Shown here piece after piece: positions 6,559-9,451 of a stretch of DNA of 9,451 bases (position 1 is the first letter of the stretch; every line of letters begins with the position of its first letter). Below the pieces are notes generated by a model that saw only the letters and a list, made by a program, of their open reading frames with translations, did no database searches and was not told the origin of the DNA. Source of the DNA: Phycisphaerae bacterium (GTDB lineage: Bacteria; Planctomycetota; Phycisphaerae; UBA1845; Fen-1342); the NCBI GenBank assembly GCA_020058145.1, contig JAGVEP010000449.1, positions 1 to 9,451 of the forward strand, given 5' to 3'. Both the position numbers and the translations under genes were made by a program.

Positions 6559-7104
6559 TCACTTCATCCGATACACGCCGCGGTCAACGTTGACGACGTT
6601 GGGTATCGCCGCCAGGTCCTTGCCGACGGTTTTGGGCAGGTCCTTGTTCCGGGACTTGCAGCCGGCCTTGAGCACGGCGGCCGTGACCGCCTTGATCGTC
6701 ATCGGGCCGCGGTGGGCGTGCATGACCTACCGGATGTACGCCGGCAGCGTGCCCGGCCGAGCGGCTTGGCGTCGGCGACTTCGACGACGGATCCGGGGCT
6801 TGGTCGTGGTCTTGGCCACGGTGCCGCCCAGGGCCGTGATCGCCTGGTCGAGGGCTGCTACCTGCGAGTCGATTGTGGTTCGCTGGGCAGCGAGCTCGTC
6901 GCGGCAGGCGATCAGTACGCCCAGCACACGCGCGCGGCCGTCGGAGATGCTCATTCCGGCGGTCGCCGAGCGCTGCTGGTCGACTACCCGTGCCGTACGC
7001 TTGCTCTTCGCAGCATGCACCGTGTTGACGTGACGGCCAAGGTGCATGGCCATCGCAAACACACGCCCGCACGTGCTGCACCGGAACTTGCCCGTCTTCG
7101 CCAT
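6559..7104 (-). pseudogene. C2H2 zinc-finger protein, interrupted by in-frame TAG
   Basis: The ATG at 7104 has a strong GAGGAGG (plus-strand 7111-7117) at 6 nt spacing. The first segment (7104-6727) encodes 125 residues: MAKTGKF, then a finger with Cys9, Cys12, His25 and His30 (C-x2-C-x12-H-x4-H), a helical, possibly coiled-coil part at about 55-95, and a basic patch RIRRRSRRR. It ends GTLPAYIR before TAG at 6729-6727. The same frame stays open for 55 more codons to TGA at 6561-6559, encoding HRGPMTIKAVTAAVLKAG, KSRNKDLPKTVGKDL and a VDRGVYRMK end, which resembles a small winged-helix-like C-terminal domain I associate with planctomycete zinc-finger proteins of this layout. A CAG-to-TAG change at Gln126 would explain the break. 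Whether it is a pseudogene, a read-through gene or a sequencing error cannot be decided here. A DNA-binding role is inferred. Confidence 0.75.
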
Positions 7105-7756
7105 GAACGGCCTCCTCAAAGTCCAGAATTGACCACAACGTATGCCGTCGCTGCACACTTCGCAATGGTGTCCCTGCTGAACCCGTGATCCGGGCGGGGC
7201 GGGGGGCTGGATGGCTGGCCGGGTCCGTGGGTGCGTACGAGCGTCCCGTGCCCATGAGCGATGCAAAGGTCCGCCGCGAGTTCCGAGCAGCCCAGGCGGC
7301 GCGCCTGCGCCGCCCGGCTGCTTGGCCGTGAGCGATCGGACCGCGGCGTCATGCGCTGGCATCGGCGCGCAAGAGCGGCCGGGGTCATCGATGGGTGGAC
7401 GAGTTCGGTCAGCGGGAGAAACAGGAACTCGTCGGTTGACGGCATAGCAGTGGCGAATTGCCGTGCCGCCGGCTCGCAGCGTTGCCGCGGATTGGGGCAG
7501 GAGTACTTGACGGGGAATCAAGAGCCAAGCACACCCACTGCCGGCCATTCGACGGCGGATCGCTCGGTGGCCGGGCTTGCCCGCGGTCATCGACGACTTC
7601 ACGGCGTGAGGCCACAGGGAGGAAGCGGCCCATCCGCCGCCGCTCAGCAGTCGGGCAGTTGATGTCTGCGTGGCTGATGACGCCGTGGTTGGTGCGGTCT
7701 CCGTGCGCGTATTCTGTTGGGCTCGTGAGCACCGGCACGAACGGATCGCGGGCCGC
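7105..7756. other. 650-nt region without a convincing intact gene
   Basis: This gap lies between the zinc-finger start and the ACT gene stop, both on the minus strand. Overlapping open frames are present on both strands but none has a ribosome binding site or recognisable domain. The only coding-like text is the plus-strand relic at 7254-7439. A promoter for the zinc-finger gene should lie near 7118-7170, but no clear boxes were recognised. CGTGAGC (7724-7730) and GCTCACG (7755-7761) form a 7-bp inverted repeat spanning the ACT stop. Confidence 0.45.
7254..7439 (+). pseudogene. possible relic of a small protein gene with in-frame TGA
   Basis: From ATG 7254 the frame reads MSDAKVRREFRAAQAARLRR, then PAAWP and TGA at 7329-7331. 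The same frame resumes and continues to ARKSGRGHRWVDEFGQREKQ and ELVG, with TGA at 7437-7439, for 61 codons in all. Charged helical composition and high third-position GC persist across the internal stop. There is no Shine-Dalgarno sequence and no recognised family. It may be a decayed short gene or chance; the opposite strand is also open here. Confidence 0.25.
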
Positions 7757-8185
7757 TCACGCGTTCTTGAGCGCCTTCTTGAGGATTGGGCCGGCTCGTC
7801 GCGCGTCCTCGGCTTTGTCGAAGGCGAAGTACGTGACGTGGCTTCGCTTCAGCGCCGCGGCTGACAGGCCTCGTAGGTTGATGCCGGCGTCCGCCAGCGC
7901 GCGGGTGATGCGTGCGCCTAGACCGCGCTGGTTTGGGCCTTCCACTCGGAGTGAGTGCAGGCTGGTGGATTTCGCCAGGCCGGCTCGTTTGGCCGCACGC
8001 GTCTGCGACGCGCCTTTGAGGGGCGCGAGGAATACGACGCTCTTTCCGGGCTTGTCCCAGCGCGCAATGACGAACTCGAGGTTTGCTCCCGCGTTCGTGA
8101 GCGCTTCGAGTTTCTCCGCGAGCGTGCCCGGGCGGTCCTCGATCTCTCCAGCCCACACGTCGACCTTGGTGACTTTGAAGTCCAT
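7757..8185 (-). CDS. protein of two tandem ACT domains
   Basis: Encodes 142 residues. The ATG at 8185 is preceded by AGGAG (plus-strand 8193-8197) at 7 nt spacing and is preferred to the upstream start at 8215. The first ACT-like unit spans about residues 5-55 (VDVWAGEIEDRPGTLAEKLEAL, then NLEFVIAR). The second spans about 77-137 (LRVEGPNQRGLGARITRALADAG, then INLRGLSAAAL). Each shows the beta-alpha-beta pattern with D/NxxG at the end of the first strand, which in ACT domains commonly sits at the amino-acid-binding interface. With no catalytic domain attached, it is probably a small-molecule sensor or a regulatory partner; the ligand is unknown. Neighbours give no metabolic hint. A 14-bp palindrome lies 36 nt upstream of the start. 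Confidence 0.82.
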   Translation of the reverse strand: MDFKVTKVDVWAGEIEDRPGTLAEKLEALTNAGANLEFVIARWDKPGKSVVFLAPLKGASQTRAAKRAGLAKSTSLHSLRVEGPNQRGLGARITRALADAGINLRGLSAAALKRSHVTYFAFDKAEDARRAGPILKKALKNA

Positions 8186-8220
8186 CGTTTGTCTCCTGCC
8201 GTTGCTCGGAACCACACACT

Positions 8221-8234
8221 AGCCCGATCGGGCT
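8221..8234. promoter_or_regulatory. 14-bp perfect palindrome upstream of the ACT gene
   Basis: AGCCCGATCGGGCT reads identically on both strands and has no loop, so it suits a dimeric DNA-binding protein better than an RNA hairpin. It lies 36 nt upstream of the ACT gene start (8185), a plausible operator position. No regulator is identified. Confidence 0.35.
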
Positions 8235-8425
8235 CGAACGTACCCGGCTCCTGCACCACACGCAAGGCGCTCGATTCGGGCTGCGAGGTGCCCGGACGAC
8301 GCGCGGCCCTCCACCGGCAGCGAGGCGGCGCATCCCACAGCTTCCGGGTGCGTACGGCGCAGCCTACCGCCCGTTGCGGTTCGTTCGCGTTGCTGGCGAA
8401 CCGCCTGCGCGGGTCGCCCATGGAG

Positions 8426-8722
8426 TTACCGCTGAGCGTGCCCCCCGTGTCCTGGGCGGGGACCGCTGGTTTTGGGCCGTTCTGCGCCTGCCCTCGTGTG
8501 GCTGTGCGGCTCGCCGCGCTCGTCGCTCGTGTCGCTGGCCGTGTCGAGGAGGATGGTGGTGATGGCCTCTTCCAGCCCCGAGTACTCGCTGCCGTACAGG
8601 CGCGCCTCGTCGACGCCGCCGTCGCGCTCGTCGGAGGGGACGGTGATGTTCTTGCGCGTCAGCAGGTCCTCGAACTCGTCGAGAATGCGGATCGCGAAGG
8701 TGCGTGCGTGTTCTTCGTTCAT
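8426..8722 (-). CDS. small acidic conserved-type hypothetical protein
   Basis: Encodes 98 residues. The ATG at 8722 has GGGAG (plus-strand 8730-8734) 7 nt upstream; the longer frame from 8755 runs through a hairpin and is less likely. Residues 1-58 are helical and acidic, with LDEFEDLL, VPSDERDGG, DEARLYGSEY and LEEAITTILL. I recognise this layout from small uncharacterised proteins often found in accessory or mobile regions, usually ending near residue 70. The last 35 residues are Arg/Gly/His/Pro-rich and may be an extension into former intergenic sequence. It lies downstream of the 92-aa gene on the same strand but is separated from it by a terminator and an 11-bp hairpin, so it is probably transcribed separately. 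Function unknown. Confidence 0.65.
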   Translation of the reverse strand: MNEEHARTFAIRILDEFEDLLTRKNITVPSDERDGGVDEARLYGSEYSGLEEAITTILLDTASDTSDERGEPHSHTRAGAERPKTSGPRPGHGGHAQR

Positions 8723-8745
8723 GGTGTTGCTCCCGCCGTGCTCGT

Positions 8746-8780
8746 GTTCGAGCACCGCGCACCCGAGGCGGTGCTCGAAC
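8746..8780. repeat. 11-bp perfect inverted repeat in the 5' region of the 98-aa gene
   Basis: GTTCGAGCACC (8746-8756) pairs perfectly with GGTGCTCGAAC (8770-8780), and two more inner pairs give a 13-bp stem with a 9-nt loop. It lies about 12 nt before the Shine-Dalgarno sequence of the 98-aa gene. It could act as an operator, an attenuator hairpin in the leader, or a processing site. No T-tract follows on the minus strand. Confidence 0.5.
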
Positions 8781-8880
8781 TCACTATGGACGGTCCGCGT
8801 CGGGACTCCCCCGCTCCTGGCCGCCGCAGTACCTGGTGCGGTTCGAGGGACTCCTGCGCCGCGGCGCGCCTGTCGTGCTG

Positions 8881-8917
8881 AAAAAGAACGGGCGGGACCA
8901 TCCGGTTCGCGCCCGTC
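8881..8917 (-). terminator. intrinsic terminator of the 92-aa protein gene
   Basis: Read on the minus strand, ACGGGCG (8916-8910) pairs with CGCCCGT (8894-8888), an inner ACC/GGT pairing adds to the stem, and TCTTTTT follows at once (8887-8881). It begins about 10 nt after the stop at 8927. This is the clearest rho-independent terminator in the window. Confidence 0.8.
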
Positions 8918-8926
8918 ATCGGAACG

Positions 8927-9205
8927 TCACCCGATGGTCTCTTCTTCGATGCTGTCATCGCTGTGGTTGTTGGCGTTTTCGATCATGTGATCGAACGCCT
9001 TCTGCAGGCACCACATCGCGAGGGGAAGCTCGTTGCGGGCGAAGCTGCCGCTGCTTTTCCACGTTCCGTCGCTGTCTTTGTACCTCCGCTCGAGCGTTGT
9101 CTTAAGCACCGTTGTCTTTTTTCCACCTATGGAGATGATGTTGCTCCAAAGTGCTACGCTGACCGAGCCAGCTTTGTACTTGGCTACGGGGGTTGCCTGT
9201 GTCAT
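8927..9205 (-). CDS. small conserved-type hypothetical protein
   Basis: Encodes 92 residues. The ATG at 9205 has GGAGG (plus-strand 9215-9219) with 9 nt spacing, so the longer frame starting at 9229 is rejected. Residues 8-75 show the pattern KYKAGSVSVALWSN, a GGKKTTVLKTTLERRYKD segment, DGTWKSSGSFARNELP and a helix WCLQKAFDHMI, consistent with a four-stranded sheet followed by a helix. The basic, aromatic sheet recalls small single-stranded nucleic-acid-binding folds of the PC4 type, but this is only an impression. The C-terminus (77-92) is acidic. Similar short proteins are common in accessory regions. It has its own terminator (8881-8917). Function unknown. Confidence 0.7.
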   Translation of the reverse strand: MTQATPVAKYKAGSVSVALWSNIISIGGKKTTVLKTTLERRYKDSDGTWKSSGSFARNELPLAMWCLQKAFDHMIENANNHSDDSIEEETIG

Positions 9206-9232
9206 GTTTTCATTCCTCCGAGACGGCACCTG

Positions 9233-9277
9233 TCGTCTGACGCGACGGGCCTCTTCTCAGGACTGAGGACGAGGCCC
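9233..9277. repeat. dispersed hairpin repeat, copy 2
   Basis: Positions 9233-9256 match 6388-6410 apart from one extra G. GGGCCTC (9247-9253) pairs with GAGGCCC (9271-9277), with an inner CTCAG/CTGAG stem (9256-9260 and 9263-9267). On the minus strand it lies downstream of the gene ending at 9328 and upstream of the 92-aa gene, as copy 1 lies downstream of the zinc-finger gene. No T-run follows. Confidence 0.6.
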
Positions 9278-9327
9278 CGGCCTTTCGTGCGGCCTACTGA
9301 CCTCGACTTGTGCCATTTTGTGGTCCT

Positions 9328-9450
9328 TCACGCGGCCCGACTCAAGTGATCCAGCAGCGTGAGGCGTAATCGTCTCGGGAGTTTTGCAACACCCGCATGT
9401 CCCAGCGACTCTTTCAAAACCGATTCCCAGCACAGCCGACGCACGGCGCG
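9328..9450 (-). CDS. C-terminal fragment of an unidentified gene
   Basis: The minus strand is open from the right edge to TGA at 9330-9328, encoding 40 residues such as RRLCWESVLKESLGHAG followed by KLPRRLRLTLLDHLSRAA. The helical, Arg/Leu-rich ending is protein-like and could belong to a DNA-binding or transposase-type protein, but nothing identifies it. The other two minus frames here look less like protein, though one is also open. Partial at the window edge. Confidence 0.45.
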   Translation of the reverse strand, partial: RAVRRLCWESVLKESLGHAGVAKLPRRLRLTLLDHLSRAA

Positions 9451-9451
9451 C

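Noticed and set aside
7116..7445. Minus-strand 109-codon frame beginning MPSTDEFLFLPLTELVHP
   Set aside because: No Shine-Dalgarno sequence, no recognisable domain, Arg/Ser-rich later part, and it overlaps the zinc-finger ribosome binding site region.
7458..8222. Plus-strand 254-codon frame
   Set aside because: It lies opposite the ACT-domain gene, which has clear domains and a strong ribosome binding site; the translation is low-complexity.
7955..8881. Plus-strand 308-codon frame
   Set aside because: It spans three real leftward features on the other strand, including a hairpin and two gene starts; typical GC-rich antisense shadow.
8963..9349. Plus-strand 128-codon frame over the 92-aa gene
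   Set aside because: No ribosome binding site and no domain; the opposite-strand gene has a ribosome binding site and an intrinsic terminator.
1..9451. CRISPR array, tRNA or rRNA genes
   Set aside because: No regularly spaced repeats were seen, and no cloverleaf-like or ribosomal RNA sequence was recognised on reading both strands.

Overview
The window is a GC-rich bacterial stretch with strong GC preference at third codon positions. Its gene content points to a member of the Planctomycetota. The evidence is an ECF-type sigma factor followed 4 nt later by a very large membrane Ser/Thr kinase with a WD40 C-terminus, a prokaryotic C2H2 zinc-finger protein, a stand-alone double-ACT protein, lineage-specific lipoproteins and hairpin-type dispersed repeats. 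This placement is inferred from gene content and not from any marker gene.

Layout, left to right. Positions 1-60 hold the 3' end of a plus-strand gene. It converges on a minus-strand block made of a TIM-barrel protein of the BtpA-like kind (1858-917), a cysteine-containing lipoprotein (765-349) and a small proline-rich lipoprotein (285-70). A 300-nt divergent intergenic region (1859-2162) separates this block from the plus-strand regulatory pair: an ECF-like sigma factor (2172-2792) and a 1142-residue protein kinase/WD40 receptor (2797-6225). The pair looks like one transcription unit, in which the kinase would sense or scaffold at the membrane and the sigma factor would redirect transcription.

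From 6226 to the right edge all recognisable genes are on the minus strand. In transcription order they are: the tail of an unidentified gene (9450-9328), a 92-aa protein (9205-8927) with a clear intrinsic terminator, a 98-aa acidic protein (8722-8426), a double-ACT protein (8185-7757), and a C2H2 zinc-finger protein (7104-6559). The zinc-finger reading frame is interrupted by an in-frame TAG, and its conserved-looking C-terminal domain continues in the same frame beyond it. The block is flanked by two direct copies of a 23-nt sequence (6388-6410 and 9233-9256), each forming one arm of a hairpin. Several further palindromes and hairpins lie in its intergenic gaps. It looks like an accessory region with signs of decay.

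The features most worth checking are the amber-interrupted zinc-finger gene, the direct-repeat hairpins flanking the minus-strand block, the in-frame repeat absorbed into the N-terminus of the TIM-barrel gene, and the kinase that lacks a glycine-rich loop but keeps its other catalytic motifs. No CRISPR array, rRNA, tRNA or intact insertion sequence was found.
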